DNA of 25,388 nt, taken from positions 1-25,388 of the forward strand of contig JAFGSQ010000050.1 in the NCBI GenBank assembly GCA_016934535.1. Direction: 5' to 3'. Position numbers and translations under genes: made by a program. Under the pieces are notes generated by a model. That model was given only the letters and a program-made list of their open reading frames with translations. It was not told the DNA's origin and ran no database searches. How positions within the stretch are numbered: position 1 is the stretch's first letter; each line of letters begins with the position of its first letter. This DNA comes from a candidate division WOR-3 bacterium (GTDB lineage Bacteria > SDB-A). Of this stretch, positions 1 to 9,911 are shown piece after piece.

Positions 1-266
1 AATTTTTTCGCTGATTTGAAATAAAAATAGATTTCAAAAAAATACTTTATTACTGAAAAGATAATCACAAATAATATAAGAGTCGCGAAAATATACGGGA
101 TACTGATGAAGGTTTCCTGTAAACCGGATAATGACGTTATTATATTCCCCTTGAGGACAAGTGTCATAAAAAGAAATTCCACCGATTAATATTAATTAAT
201 CCTGGAGCCGCAGTAAAGGTCATAGAACGCCGATTATCCTGTTCAGTCGTTTTATAACTCACTCGA
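1..266. other. AT-rich stretch with no recognisable gene
   Basis: I see no convincing coding region, RNA gene or mobile-element end on either strand. It is AT-rich and contains one perfect 7-bp inverted repeat (184-201). The end of an upstream gene may lie just outside the window. The next feature is a promoter-like site at 267-295. Confidence 0.5.
184..201. repeat. 7-bp perfect inverted repeat, operator-like
   Basis: GATTAAT, a 4-base spacer, then ATTAATC. It is AT-rich and has no U-tract on either side, so it is a poor terminator. It lies about 80 bases upstream of the putative promoter at 267-295. A DNA-binding site is possible, but chance occurrence in AT-rich DNA is also plausible. Confidence 0.25.
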
Positions 267-295
267 TTCAGTTAACGCTCAAGATGTGGTATATT
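267..295 (+). promoter_or_regulatory. putative extended -10 promoter for the 331 operon
   Basis: The -10 hexamer TATATT (290-295) is preceded by TG one base upstream (287-288), which makes an extended -10. A weak -35, TTCAGT (267-272), lies 17 bases away. Transcription would start near 302, about 29 bases before the ATG at 331, which has an AAGGGG ribosome site. Found by eye only. Confidence 0.45.
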
Positions 296-330
296 GATTT
301 AGAATTTCCGACCGGCAAAAAGGGGTAAAA

Positions 331-561
331 ATGAAAATTCTTTTTATGTCTTTATTATTGATTCCGGTTTCACTATTCGGCAAAACATTTAATCCCTCCG
401 ATAACTTTTATTATGCAATGGATATTGCAGTAGTGAACACGGACGTCACAGCGGCTTTTCTTTTGAATTCAGCGTGGGATAAGATCAAAAGAAATCAATT
501 GGAGAGAAAATACCTCAATAAACCAGTTCGCACCGAAAATCACTGTGATCATTTTCATTGA
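331..561 (+). CDS. small exported hypothetical protein (76 aa)
   Basis: I do not recognise this protein. Residues 1-17 form a signal peptide: M-K start, hydrophobic core, likely cleavage after LFG. The mature part would be only about 59 residues and contains NPSDNFYYAMDIAVVNTDV, a basic stretch and a C-terminal end with Cys and several His (HCDHFH) that could bind metal. The start is supported by AAGGGG five bases upstream and a candidate extended -10 promoter at 267-295. It is followed after 39 bases by the Mut7-C gene, so the two may be cotranscribed. The length, signal peptide and ribosome site argue that it is real, but no family supports it. Confidence 0.55.
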   Translation: MKILFMSLLLIPVSLFGKTFNPSDNFYYAMDIAVVNTDVTAAFLLNSAWDKIKRNQLERKYLNKPVRTENHCDHFH

Positions 562-600
562 GAATTAAGTGAGTGAATTTTTCAGTTCATCATTTTCACC

Positions 601-1323
601 ATGCCGGCAGTAAAGATTCTGTTTCACGGATGTCTCAACGATTTTCTTCCTGAAGCCTTGAAGTTGAATTACATAACTATCGAGCTTCGTACGAGTTCGT
701 CAGTCAAAGACGTTATGGAGAGCCAGGGCATACCTCATCCCGAGGCGGGTCAAATCCTTGTAAACGGATTACTGGTATCGTTTGATTACAGAGTCGGAAA
801 CGATGACAGGATTGAAGTATTCCCTCTGAAACAAGATATGAAAGAATCTCCTAAGTTCGTTCTTGACGTGCATCTGGGAGCTCTGACGAGAAAACTCAGA
901 CTCCTCGGTTTTGACAGCAAATACAGGAATGATTTCGAGGATTCCCAAATCGCGGAAATATCTTATATCGAGGACAGAACAGTCCTGACGAGAGATATAA
1001 AACTTCTCATGAGAAACAAGGTGGCTAAAGGACGGTGGCTGAGATCAAAAAACACTGACGAGCAGTTGGACGAAGTCTGGGAAATTTTCAATTTGAAAGC
1101 AAACATGAAACCCTTCAGCCTTTGCATGAACTGTAACGGAAAACTGATTCCTACTGAGAAGAAAATAATTTCATCTTTTCTTCTGCCGGGAACGGCAAAA
1201 GAGTTCAACGAATTCTATCAATGTAAGGACTGCAAAAAAATATACTGGCGCGGTTCTCATTATCCGAAACTGGTTGAAATCATCGAGAGATATAGCGGCG
1301 ATCACTTTAATAAACAATCATGA
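601..1323 (+). CDS. Mut7-C RNase domain protein with N-terminal ubiquitin-like (ThiS/MoaD-type) domain
   Basis: Two domains in 240 residues. Residues 1-77 have a beta-grasp, ubiquitin/ThiS-like pattern (ILVNGLLVSFDYRV, IEVFPL). Residues 86-235 are the Mut7-C module, a PIN-fold predicted RNase with a zinc ribbon. Its start, FVLDVHLGALTRKLRLLGFD, carries the conserved acid D89, and a second acid is D132 in LTRD. The zinc ribbon cysteines are C175/C178 and C208/C211. The family is known from comparative genomics and its substrate is unknown, with tRNA or other RNA proposed. The ubiquitin-like domain lacks a C-terminal diglycine and is fused in place, so it is likely a binding module, not a conjugated modifier. 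No clear ribosome site precedes the ATG, but family members begin at this point. It is 31 bases upstream of the CorC-like gene and on the same strand. Confidence 0.82.
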   Translation: MPAVKILFHGCLNDFLPEALKLNYITIELRTSSSVKDVMESQGIPHPEAGQILVNGLLVSFDYRVGNDDRIEVFPLKQDMKESPKFVLDVHLGALTRKLRLLGFDSKYRNDFEDSQIAEISYIEDRTVLTRDIKLLMRNKVAKGRWLRSKNTDEQLDEVWEIFNLKANMKPFSLCMNCNGKLIPTEKKIISSFLLPGTAKEFNEFYQCKDCKKIYWRGSHYPKLVEIIERYSGDHFNKQS

Positions 1324-1342
1324 TTAAAAATTCAAGCAATAC

Positions 1343-1349
1343 AAGAAGG
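1343..1349 (+). promoter_or_regulatory. ribosome binding site deciding the CorC-like start
   Basis: AAGAAGG lies five bases before the ATG at 1355. An in-frame GTG at 1349 overlaps this site and so cannot be the start it serves. The ATG at 1355 is preferred. Confidence 0.6.
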
Positions 1350-1354
1350 TGCGG

Positions 1355-2584
1355 ATGATTTATTTGATTTCGGTAATTCTTTCAAGCATGTTGATTTCAG
1401 CAGCGTGTTCGTTGTTTGAGGCATGCATTTTGAGCATATCCAACAGCGACATAGCGGCAATGGCTCCTAAAAAGCCCAAACTCGCCGAAGTTTGGAAAAC
1501 GCTGAAAGGTAACATACAAAAACCGATAGCTGTCATACTGATAATAAACACGATAGCCCACACGATAGGAGCGTCTCTTTCAGGCGCTCAATTCGATGAA
1601 CTCTACGGCCCAAAATGGATAATCCTGTTCTCTCTCGTTTTTTCGTTCGCGATGATACAATGGACTGAAATTCTTCCGAAAGCGCTGGGAGTCAAGTTCA
1701 ACAGGAACATCGCGGTTATAGGCACTTATCCATTGCTGGTTCTTATCAAGATTTTCACTCCGTTCATAAAATTCGTCGAACTATTAAACTACCCTTTTAT
1801 AGGCAAATACAAAGAAGAGGAAAAATACGACACTGTCCAAGAGATATCAGTTCTTTCCCGTTTCGCTTCCATAAACAATCTGATAAGCCATGATCAGGCT
1901 AAAATAATTTCAAGAACGATCGGGCTCAAGGATAAAAAGGCTAAAGACATTATGATCCCAAAAAAAGAATTGAAGATACTGACCGACAATATGACTCTCA
2001 TGGAAGCCCTGATAGAATCACACATACACAATCACACGAGATATCCTTTGGTGAGTTCTGAAAATATTAATAATGTGCTCGGTTATATCAATTTCAAGGA
2101 CATCGTCAGCGCTCTTCAGATAAATCCCTCAAATCCTTCGCTTAAAGGCATTGTACGCCCAATTCCGGTTTTAAGGGATGAAGACAGTTTTCAGACTGTG
2201 TTCAAGCGGCTCACGCTGAATCATCAGCACATAGCCGTTGTAAAAAATGACGCCGAGGAACTTGCGGGGTTAATAACGATCGAGGACGTCATTGAGGAGC
2301 TTGTCGGTGAGATCGAGGACGAATACGATATATTGCCGTCTCACATATATCCTATCACTCTGAACCGTTTCATTGCCGGAGGCGGAGCCTCAATAAGACA
2401 AATCAACGAATTCATGGATACAGACATCCCCGAACCTGACGCACAATTGAACGCCTGGATAAAAAACCATTTCGGATCAGAACAAAAACCAGGCAACAAC
2501 TTTAAATTTGACGGTGTGGTTTTCGTTATAAAAAAGATATCACGTCTTAAAGTAAACGAAGTTTTAATAGAAAAACTGACCTGA
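1355..2584 (+). CDS. CorC/HlyC-family (CNNM, DUF21) membrane protein with CBS pair
   Basis: 409 residues with the standard three-part build of the CNNM/CorC family, which is linked to magnesium/cobalt transport or resistance. Residues 1-150 are the DUF21 membrane domain with three to four hydrophobic helices and the conserved TEILPKALG segment (104-112). Residues 195-320 are two CBS domains (KDIMIPKKEL, TRYPLVS, LAGLITIEDVIEELVGEI). Residues 335-405 are the CorC_HlyC C-terminal domain, in which GVVFVI is recognisable. CBS pairs usually bind adenine nucleotides and Mg. A GTG at 1349 would add two residues, but the ribosome site favours the ATG at 1355. No clear terminator follows, only a loose inverted repeat at 2590-2636. 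Confidence 0.9.
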   Translation: MIYLISVILSSMLISAACSLFEACILSISNSDIAAMAPKKPKLAEVWKTLKGNIQKPIAVILIINTIAHTIGASLSGAQFDELYGPKWIILFSLVFSFAMIQWTEILPKALGVKFNRNIAVIGTYPLLVLIKIFTPFIKFVELLNYPFIGKYKEEEKYDTVQEISVLSRFASINNLISHDQAKIISRTIGLKDKKAKDIMIPKKELKILTDNMTLMEALIESHIHNHTRYPLVSSENINNVLGYINFKDIVSALQINPSNPSLKGIVRPIPVLRDEDSFQTVFKRLTLNHQHIAVVKNDAEELAGLITIEDVIEELVGEIEDEYDILPSHIYPITLNRFIAGGGASIRQINEFMDTDIPEPDAQLNAWIKNHFGSEQKPGNNFKFDGVVFVIKKISRLKVNEVLIEKLT

Positions 2585-2780
2585 CAGGACGGAAACGCAG
2601 AACACCGGCGCAGATTTCAGAATACTTCCGTTTCCGGAGAATTCTTTCGACATTTATGGCTCTTCAGGAAATCCAAGGAATAAATTATTTTCATCCGCAA
2701 CGGATTGGGGACCGATATATAGTATTACAACACAGAGCTCAGCTTGACTGTTTTCAGAAAATAACAGCCGTTACTCAAAA
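2585..2780. other. intergenic stretch after the CorC-like gene
   Basis: I see no gene here. An 8-bp inverted repeat, CGGAAACG (2590-2597) with CGTTTCCG (2629-2636), spans a 31-base loop just after the CorC-like stop codon. It could form a weak 3' hairpin but has no following T-run, so I do not call it a terminator. A tiny ATCCG/CGGAT hairpin lies near 2693-2705. Confidence 0.4.
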
Positions 2781-2782
2781 AC

Positions 2783-2820
2783 AAAAAAAGCTCTCAATTT
2801 AAAATGCTAAACTGAGAGCT
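2783..2820 (-). terminator. rho-independent terminator of the RRM gene
   Basis: Read on the minus strand, AGCTCTCA and TGAGAGCT form an 8-bp stem that can extend inward through wobble and A-T pairs to about 14 bp with a six-base loop. Seven T residues follow immediately (A-run at 2783-2789 on the plus strand). It sits 46 bases after the RRM stop codon. Confidence 0.85.
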
Positions 2821-2865
2821 ACACAACTTTCTTATATTATTATGAGATAAATTGCCGGGAATTAA

Positions 2866-3126
2866 TCAGTATCTCGGATTTTCCTCTTTGGGACGGGCTT
2901 CGTTTACTCTGATCTTTCTGCCTTTGATGTCTTTTTCATTAAGATCCTTCATGGCATTTTCAGCTTCTTCGTTGTTCGGCATTTCGACAAAACCGAAACC
3001 TTTCGGACGTTTCGTCACTCTGTCCGTTATGATGTTTACAGATGCGACTTCTCCGAATTTTGAAAACATGTCTCTCAATTCGTCTTCGTTCAGTTCGTAG
3101 GGCAGATTACCCACATACAGCTTCAT
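2866..3126 (-). CDS. small RRM-domain RNA-binding protein
   Basis: 86 residues, essentially one RNA recognition motif. RNP2 is LYVGNL (residues 3-8) and RNP1 is KGFGFVEM (42-49), with the aromatic residues that stack on RNA in place. A short basic/acidic tail (RPKEENPRY) follows. Small single-RRM proteins of this type occur in cyanobacteria, bacteroidetes and many candidate phyla, where some respond to cold or act as RNA chaperones. That function is family knowledge and not shown here. The ATG is preceded by AAGAGG at a normal distance. The gene forms its own unit: a near-consensus promoter (3216-3244), an untranslated leader of about 80 bases with a hairpin, and a strong terminator (2783-2820). 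Confidence 0.95.
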   Translation of the reverse strand: MKLYVGNLPYELNEDELRDMFSKFGEVASVNIITDRVTKRPKGFGFVEMPNNEEAENAMKDLNEKDIKGRKIRVNEARPKEENPRY

Positions 3127-3174
3127 ACAGTACCTCTTACTTGTGCGATTCTAAAAAACGACACGGAGAATCCC

Positions 3175-3192
3175 CATGGATTTTTTTCCATG
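3175..3192 (-). promoter_or_regulatory. hairpin in the RRM mRNA leader
   Basis: CATGGA and TCCATG flank a six-base A-only loop on the mRNA strand. It lies about 50 bases upstream of the start codon and about 15 bases after the predicted transcription start. It could affect mRNA stability or temperature response, but there is no direct evidence. Confidence 0.4.
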
Positions 3193-3215
3193 CCAATACC
3201 AACATTACTAGGGAT

Positions 3216-3244
3216 AGTTTATCGGCAAAGTCTCGTTTTGTCAA
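3216..3244 (-). promoter_or_regulatory. sigma70-type promoter for the RRM gene
   Basis: On the minus strand, TTGACA (3239-3244), a 17-base spacer, then TAAACT (3216-3221). This is the best promoter match in the window. Transcription would start near 3209, giving a leader of about 83 bases before the ATG at 3126. Confidence 0.75.
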
Positions 3245-3255
3245 CTACTTAAATT

Positions 3256-3272
3256 ACAATTTATCAAATTGT
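3256..3272. repeat. 7-bp inverted repeat just upstream of the RRM promoter
   Basis: ACAATTT, three bases, AAATTGT. It lies 11 bases upstream of the -35 hexamer and 20 bases after the mrdA stop codon. The A/T stem without a U-tract makes a poor terminator. An upstream activator site, an operator or the 3' end structure of mrdA mRNA are all possible. Confidence 0.3.
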
Positions 3273-3292
3273 CATTTCTGTCAGAAAAAAAT

Positions 3293-5260
3293 TCAGTAAA
3301 CACTGTCTGTGTCCGGTTCGAGATTGAACTCAAAATGAAGAAAATCCTGCATGTCCGAAGAATCATTTTCTTGTTTTATTGTCGTATCCGGTTTAGAGAG
3401 TACACCCTGATTTATTGTCCCGATTTCCTGACTACTGTCATAAGTATATACGGGCATGTAGATAACATCCTGAGACAACGGCGTTATACTCCCCACGAGA
3501 GGTTGATACGGAGAAATGTTTGTAAAATAATACTCGAATATCAGTTTCGATATCGGTGCCGCTATCCTTCCGCCTGTTCCTCCGGCGCTTTCAATTATCA
3601 CTACGATGGCTATTTCAGGATCTTCTGCCGGAGCGAATCCTATGAAATACGAGTGGTCGTGCTCCCCTATGTGTTCAGCGGTACCTGTCTTACCTGCTAT
3701 TGTTAGACCTTCCAAGTGACATTCGTACCCGGTACCGTCTTTGTTGTTGACAGCGGATATCAAGGCTCTCCTGACATATTCCAGATCCGAAGGATTTATA
3801 CGCAAGGGTTGTTTTTCTATTTTTGCCCTGTAAACGGACTGACCTCTTTCGTCGAGTATAGAATCGACTAGATAAGGTTTAACCAAAAAACCCCCGTTTG
3901 CTATCACGGAAAAATATCTGATCATCTGAAGCGGGGTCGCGAGCAGTTCCCCCTGACCTATGCTTAGATTCACAACCACTCCCTTGGGCCACTTTCCGAC
4001 GCCGTAACGTGAATCCATCCAGACGCTGTCGGGAAGAAGGCCGTGAGATTCCGGATACAGGTCTATCCCTGTTTTTTCACCGAATCCGAACATCCTCAGC
4101 CAGCTTATGTACTGCATGAAACCTATTCTGAGACCGACCTGATAGAAAAAAATATCGCACGAATGCATGAGTGCCCCTCCTAAATCGAGGTGCCCGTGAG
4201 GTCCTCCCGAGCATTTATGCGGAAGTCCGTCTTTAAGATCGATGTTTCCCTCGCAAGGTTCAAGCGGCGGACCGGTGTCCAGCACTCCCGCTTCAAGCGC
4301 GGCAATCGCTGTGAGGGGCTTTATTGTGGAAGCAGGTGGAAAATTGCTGGCTATGGCTCTATTCAAAAAAGGATGAAGGGGATTTGCCACTATGCTGTCC
4401 CATAGCTCTTTTCTCAAACCGAAGGAAAGGCTGTCAGGAGGGAAAGAAGGCTTTGAAACCATAGCCAGTACGGCACCTGTTCGGACATTCATGACTATTG
4501 CCGTGCAAGCGTTATACCAGAGATAAAAATAGACCTTCTGCTGAAGCCTCGTATCTATTGTGGTATATACGTCACAACCCCTTGACGGCAGTACTGGATC
4601 TTTTTCCGAAAACGGTTGTAATATTCTTCCGAGCTTGTCGACCTCGACAAATTCGTAGCCCCTTTTTCCTTTGAGAAAAATATCGTAATACCTCTCGATC
4701 CCTATTTTACCTATTAAATCCCCCTGGTTGTAAACAGACGTGTCGAATCTGCTTAGTTCCTGGGAGGAAATTTCACCTAGATATCCTATTACGTGAGCCG
4801 TGTATTTTCCCAGAGGATATTCTCTTACAGGTTCGGCCACTATCTGAACACCCGGAAGCTCATCCCTGTGCTCTTCCAGTTTGCTGATCAATTCGAGGCT
4901 GACGTCTCTTTCCAATCTCTTCATTCTAACCGAATTTGTGTCTATCTTATCGAAGATATAATTGTTGTCGACTTCGAGATAAAATGCGAGTGTGGGCGCT
5001 ACGCCCGGATATTTTTTTAAAAGCTGGGGATCGACCAGAATCGAATAACCAGGCCTGTTCCTGGCCAGAAGAACCCCTCTTGAATCATATATGTTGCCAC
5101 GGGATGGTTCCACCCATCTCAGCTGAATGCTGGTTCTAGATGATTTTTCCTGCCAGAAGTCACCCTGCAGAATCTGAAGGTTAAAAAGATTCGCAGCGAT
5201 GAGAACGAAAGCGAACGCGATCATATATTTCAGTATTTTTCCTCTTTTTAGATCCATCAT
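3293..5260 (-). CDS. mrdA: penicillin-binding protein 2 (elongasome transpeptidase)
   Basis: 655 residues; class B PBP that crosslinks peptidoglycan during cell elongation, on the outer face of the inner membrane. Residues 11-28 form the single membrane anchor. The PBP dimer domain follows, with RGNIYDSRG at 54-62. The transpeptidase domain has the S311-T-I-K314 nucleophile motif, SCD at 367-369 (PBP2 enzymes often have SxD here) and K524-T-G. After the catalytic domain ends near 580 there is a tail of about 75 residues rich in S, T, D and P, longer than in typical PBP2. The start ATG overlaps the mreD stop as ATGA, so translation is probably coupled. It is last in the gmd-to-mrdA run. mreB and mreC are not nearby. 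Confidence 0.95.
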   Translation of the reverse strand: MMDLKRGKILKYMIAFAFVLIAANLFNLQILQGDFWQEKSSRTSIQLRWVEPSRGNIYDSRGVLLARNRPGYSILVDPQLLKKYPGVAPTLAFYLEVDNNYIFDKIDTNSVRMKRLERDVSLELISKLEEHRDELPGVQIVAEPVREYPLGKYTAHVIGYLGEISSQELSRFDTSVYNQGDLIGKIGIERYYDIFLKGKRGYEFVEVDKLGRILQPFSEKDPVLPSRGCDVYTTIDTRLQQKVYFYLWYNACTAIVMNVRTGAVLAMVSKPSFPPDSLSFGLRKELWDSIVANPLHPFLNRAIASNFPPASTIKPLTAIAALEAGVLDTGPPLEPCEGNIDLKDGLPHKCSGGPHGHLDLGGALMHSCDIFFYQVGLRIGFMQYISWLRMFGFGEKTGIDLYPESHGLLPDSVWMDSRYGVGKWPKGVVVNLSIGQGELLATPLQMIRYFSVIANGGFLVKPYLVDSILDERGQSVYRAKIEKQPLRINPSDLEYVRRALISAVNNKDGTGYECHLEGLTIAGKTGTAEHIGEHDHSYFIGFAPAEDPEIAIVVIIESAGGTGGRIAAPISKLIFEYYFTNISPYQPLVGSITPLSQDVIYMPVYTYDSSQEIGTINQGVLSKPDTTIKQENDSSDMQDFLHFEFNLEPDTDSVY

Positions 5261-5760
5261 TTCTTTATAAACCTGAATAGAGCCGCAATGTATGAAAATT
5301 TGGATACTATCAGCAGGGATAAATAAAGCAGTATTCCGCCGAGAACGGCCGAATAAAATATTCTCGGCATTATCGAAATGAGAAAGACGTCCAATATGTT
5401 ATCCGGTTTGGTGGAAAACCACAAAATGAATGACTGAAGAAAATTGACCGCGAACAGGCACAAGACTTTTCCGGCTGTGCTGTCAAATATGAACCTGTTG
5501 CCCATATGACCTACAGTAAAACCTACGGCACTGTAAAAAATAATCCCAATGCCGATGTAATATCTCGAATAGAAATCAAGTATCAAACCCGCCATAAATC
5601 CCGCCCACAAGCCCATTCTTCTGCCGCCGTAAAAAGCCGCAAACAGGACAAAAGCGGGAACAAGATTTGGAGCAACGTTTTTGATGCTGAACCATTTCGC
5701 GGCAAAAAGCTCAAAAAAAGCCGCGATAAGCCCGATTATGAGACCGTATACAATTCTCAT
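5257..5760 (-). CDS. mreD: rod shape-determining protein MreD
   Basis: 167 residues, almost wholly hydrophobic with about five membrane segments. NLVPAFVLFAAFYGGRRMGL (32-51) followed by a GLILDFYS segment matches the MreD pattern. MreD is an inner-membrane component of the elongasome, usually encoded as mreB-mreC-mreD-mrdA. Here mreD is directly followed by mrdA (ATGA overlap), which supports the call, but the gene upstream is hslU, whose stop overlaps the mreD ATG by one base (TGATG). mreB and mreC must lie elsewhere. MreD proteins are poorly conserved, so the assignment rests on hydrophobicity, length and the neighbour mrdA. Confidence 0.85.
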   Translation of the reverse strand: MRIVYGLIIGLIAAFFELFAAKWFSIKNVAPNLVPAFVLFAAFYGGRRMGLWAGFMAGLILDFYSRYYIGIGIIFYSAVGFTVGHMGNRFIFDSTAGKVLCLFAVNFLQSFILWFSTKPDNILDVFLISIMPRIFYSAVLGGILLYLSLLIVSKFSYIAALFRFIKK

Positions 5761-7120
5761 CAGAGAATGTACTTCCTCGAGTCTTCCTCTTTCATTACGC
5801 TTTCCATTTTTTCCTTGACTATTTCATCTGTTATCACTTTCAGACCCGGTTCTTCCGTTGCATTGAAAAGTATGTCCTCCAGGAGAACGTTTAAAATGGT
5901 CTGGAGTCTTCTGGCTCCAATGTTTTCAGAGGTTCTGTTCAGCTCAAATGCGACTTCGGCAATATTACGGAGCGAATCGCCTTCAAACTGAAGATTTACC
6001 CCGTCCTGTTTAAGAAGCTCCTGATATTGAATAATGAGCGAGTTTTTCGGTTCTTTGAGAATTCTGTAATAATCCTCTTCCTTTAAGTCATTGAGCATTA
6101 CACGAATCGGGAACCTTCCCTGAAATTCAGGTATCATGTCTGAAGGATTTGAAACATTGAAGGCTCCGGCGGCAATGAATAATATGTGATCTGTTTTGAC
6201 GGTTCCGAATCTCGTCTGAACGGTAGTGCCTTCAATTATCGGTAAAAGGTCTCTCTGAACGCCCTCACGGGAAACGTCCTGCCCGGTTTTGGAACTACCG
6301 TCTTCGCCGACAGTTATTTTGTCTATTTCGTCAATGAATATAATCCCCTGTTCTTCGGCCAGACGGCAAGCTTCCATGCCTATGTCATGTTCTTCGAGAA
6401 GAGCCGACATTTCCTCTTCGCATATCAGTTCAAAAGCGTCTCTGAGTTTAACCTTTTTCATCTTTCTTCTTTTAGGACTAATGTTTCCTATCATGTCCTG
6501 CATGTTAATCCCCATTTCTTCCATACCGACCGGTGAAAATACTTCTATGAAAGGTTTTCCGGCCGAAGAGGAAACAGGAATTTCCACCTCTCTCTCATCG
6601 AGCGCTTTATTCCTCAGCATGTTCCTGAAATGTTCTCTTGTGCCGCCTTCGCTCTGAATGCCAGGTAATTTGTTCGCGGGTAAAAGTATGTCGAGAATCC
6701 TTTCTTCCGTTTTTGCTTCGGCCACGGGTCTGATTTTAGCTGATACCTTGGCTTTGATCATCATCGCGGCGGTATGAACAAGATCCCGAACCATCGAAGA
6801 AACGTTTTTACCCACGTACCCTATCTCGGTGTACTGCGTCGCTTCAACTTTTATAAAAGGAGCCTGAAGGAGTTTAGCAAGTCTTCTGGCTATTTCGGTC
6901 TTTCCGACACCTGTGGGGCCAATCATTATTATGTTCGCAGGGATGATGTCCTCCCTCAGGTTTTTGGGAACCCTGGCTCTCCTCCATCTGTTTCTTACAG
7001 CTATTGACACCGACTTTTTAGCTTCCGGCTGACCGACTATGTATTGATCGAGAAACTCGACTATCTTTTTTGGAGTCAACGAAGCCGAATAATTCTCTAT
7101 AATTTCAAAACTGCTTTCCA

Positions 7121-7121
<1 letters not shown>
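5760..7121 (-). CDS. hslU: ATP-dependent protease ATPase subunit HslU (ClpY)
   Basis: 453 residues; AAA+ unfoldase that feeds substrates to the HslV peptidase in the cytoplasm. Walker A is GPTGVGKT (68-75), the pore loop is GYVG (101-104), Walker B is IFIDE (261-265), and sensor-2 is GARRL (402-406). The inserted I-domain spans about 107-240 and is somewhat short. The extreme C terminus, EEDSRKYIL, resembles the HslU tail that inserts into HslV and activates it. A TTG one codon upstream is possible, but the ATG at 7121 overlaps the hslV stop by one base (TGATG) and is preferred. The gene is followed by mreD with the same kind of overlap. Confidence 0.97.
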
Positions 7122-9126
<2,005 letters not shown>

Positions 9127-9153
9127 TTATTCCATAGGATCATCAACATTAAA

Positions 9154-9885
9154 TTAATCTTTTTCAGCTTTTTGTCTCCAAAAATATTCCATTGTGTCAA
9201 TATTCTCGACATTCATGTCCAATCCGGACTCAGTCATTTTCTTTTTGACGTGCGCGAACCTTTTTTTGAATTTCTCTATTGTTTTACCGAGGGCGATTTC
9301 AGGATCCACCCCCAGATGATTCGCCAAGTGGACGACGACGAACAATATGTCTCCCGTCTCCTCTTCCCTCTCGGAAAAACTGCCGCTTTGGGCAAGCTCA
9401 CTGATTTCTTCGTTCAGTTTTTCAATGACTTTCTCAGGACAGTCCCAGTCAAAACCGGTTTCGGAAGCTTCTTTCTGAACTGCAGAAGCTATTTTGAGTA
9501 GAGAATCGCTTTTCCGGATCTCCTTTAGCTTCATTTCCTTCCATATTCGCCACACATCTTCCGGTGTGTCGGCTCTTTCTTCTGCGAAGATGTGCGGGTG
9601 CCTGAAAACAATCTTTTCCCGAATTCCCTTCAAAACATCCTCTATGTCAAAAAAACCCTTTTCATGGGCCACTGCAGACATCATTACGATTACAAGAAGA
9701 AGATCACCGAGCTCTTCCCTCAGTTTTTCAGAGGTCAAAAAAACCGATTCTTTGGCTTCTGCAGCCTCTTCAAGCAGATGTTCTGACAGGCTTTCTATTG
9801 TCTGAACTCTGTCCCAAGGGCATTTCTTTCTCAACACTGAAACGGTTTCGACAAAATCCCAAAAAATATCTTTTTCTTTTTCCAT
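9154..9885 (-). CDS. mazG: nucleoside triphosphate pyrophosphohydrolase MazG
   Basis: 243 residues with two tandem MazG domains, as in the long E. coli-type enzyme. The first begins at KCPWD (21-25) and has metal-binding E39, E40, E43 and E58/D61. The second has E159, E160, E163 and E176/D179 in EETGDILFVVVHLANHLG. It hydrolyses (d)NTPs to NMP and pyrophosphate, a house-cleaning or stringent-response role in the cytoplasm. It sits 26 bases after gmd and 42 before guaB. No good ribosome site precedes the ATG; the reading frame and family start support it. Its position next to guaB gives the run two consecutive nucleotide-metabolism genes. Confidence 0.95.
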   Translation of the reverse strand: MEKEKDIFWDFVETVSVLRKKCPWDRVQTIESLSEHLLEEAAEAKESVFLTSEKLREELGDLLLVIVMMSAVAHEKGFFDIEDVLKGIREKIVFRHPHIFAEERADTPEDVWRIWKEMKLKEIRKSDSLLKIASAVQKEASETGFDWDCPEKVIEKLNEEISELAQSGSFSEREEETGDILFVVVHLANHLGVDPEIALGKTIEKFKKRFAHVKKKMTESGLDMNVENIDTMEYFWRQKAEKD

Positions 9886-9911
9886 TGATTATTTTACCAA
9901 AAAAAACACCG

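Noticed and set aside
184-201. att site or insertion-sequence end
   Set aside because: No matching repeat elsewhere, no integrase or transposase, and the palindrome is short and AT-rich.
1349-1354. GTG start for the CorC-like gene
   Set aside because: The GTG overlaps the AAGAAGG ribosome site that fits the ATG at 1355.
2590-2636. Terminator of the CorC-like gene
   Set aside because: The 31-base loop is too long for an 8-bp stem and there is no U-tract.
3256-3272. Terminator of mrdA
   Set aside because: The stem is AT-only and no U-tract follows in the right place; transcription may run on to the terminator at 2783-2820.
2852-3299. Plus-strand frames across the RRM gene
   Set aside because: They are reverse-strand shadows of a clear RRM protein with RNP1 and RNP2 motifs and its own promoter and terminator.
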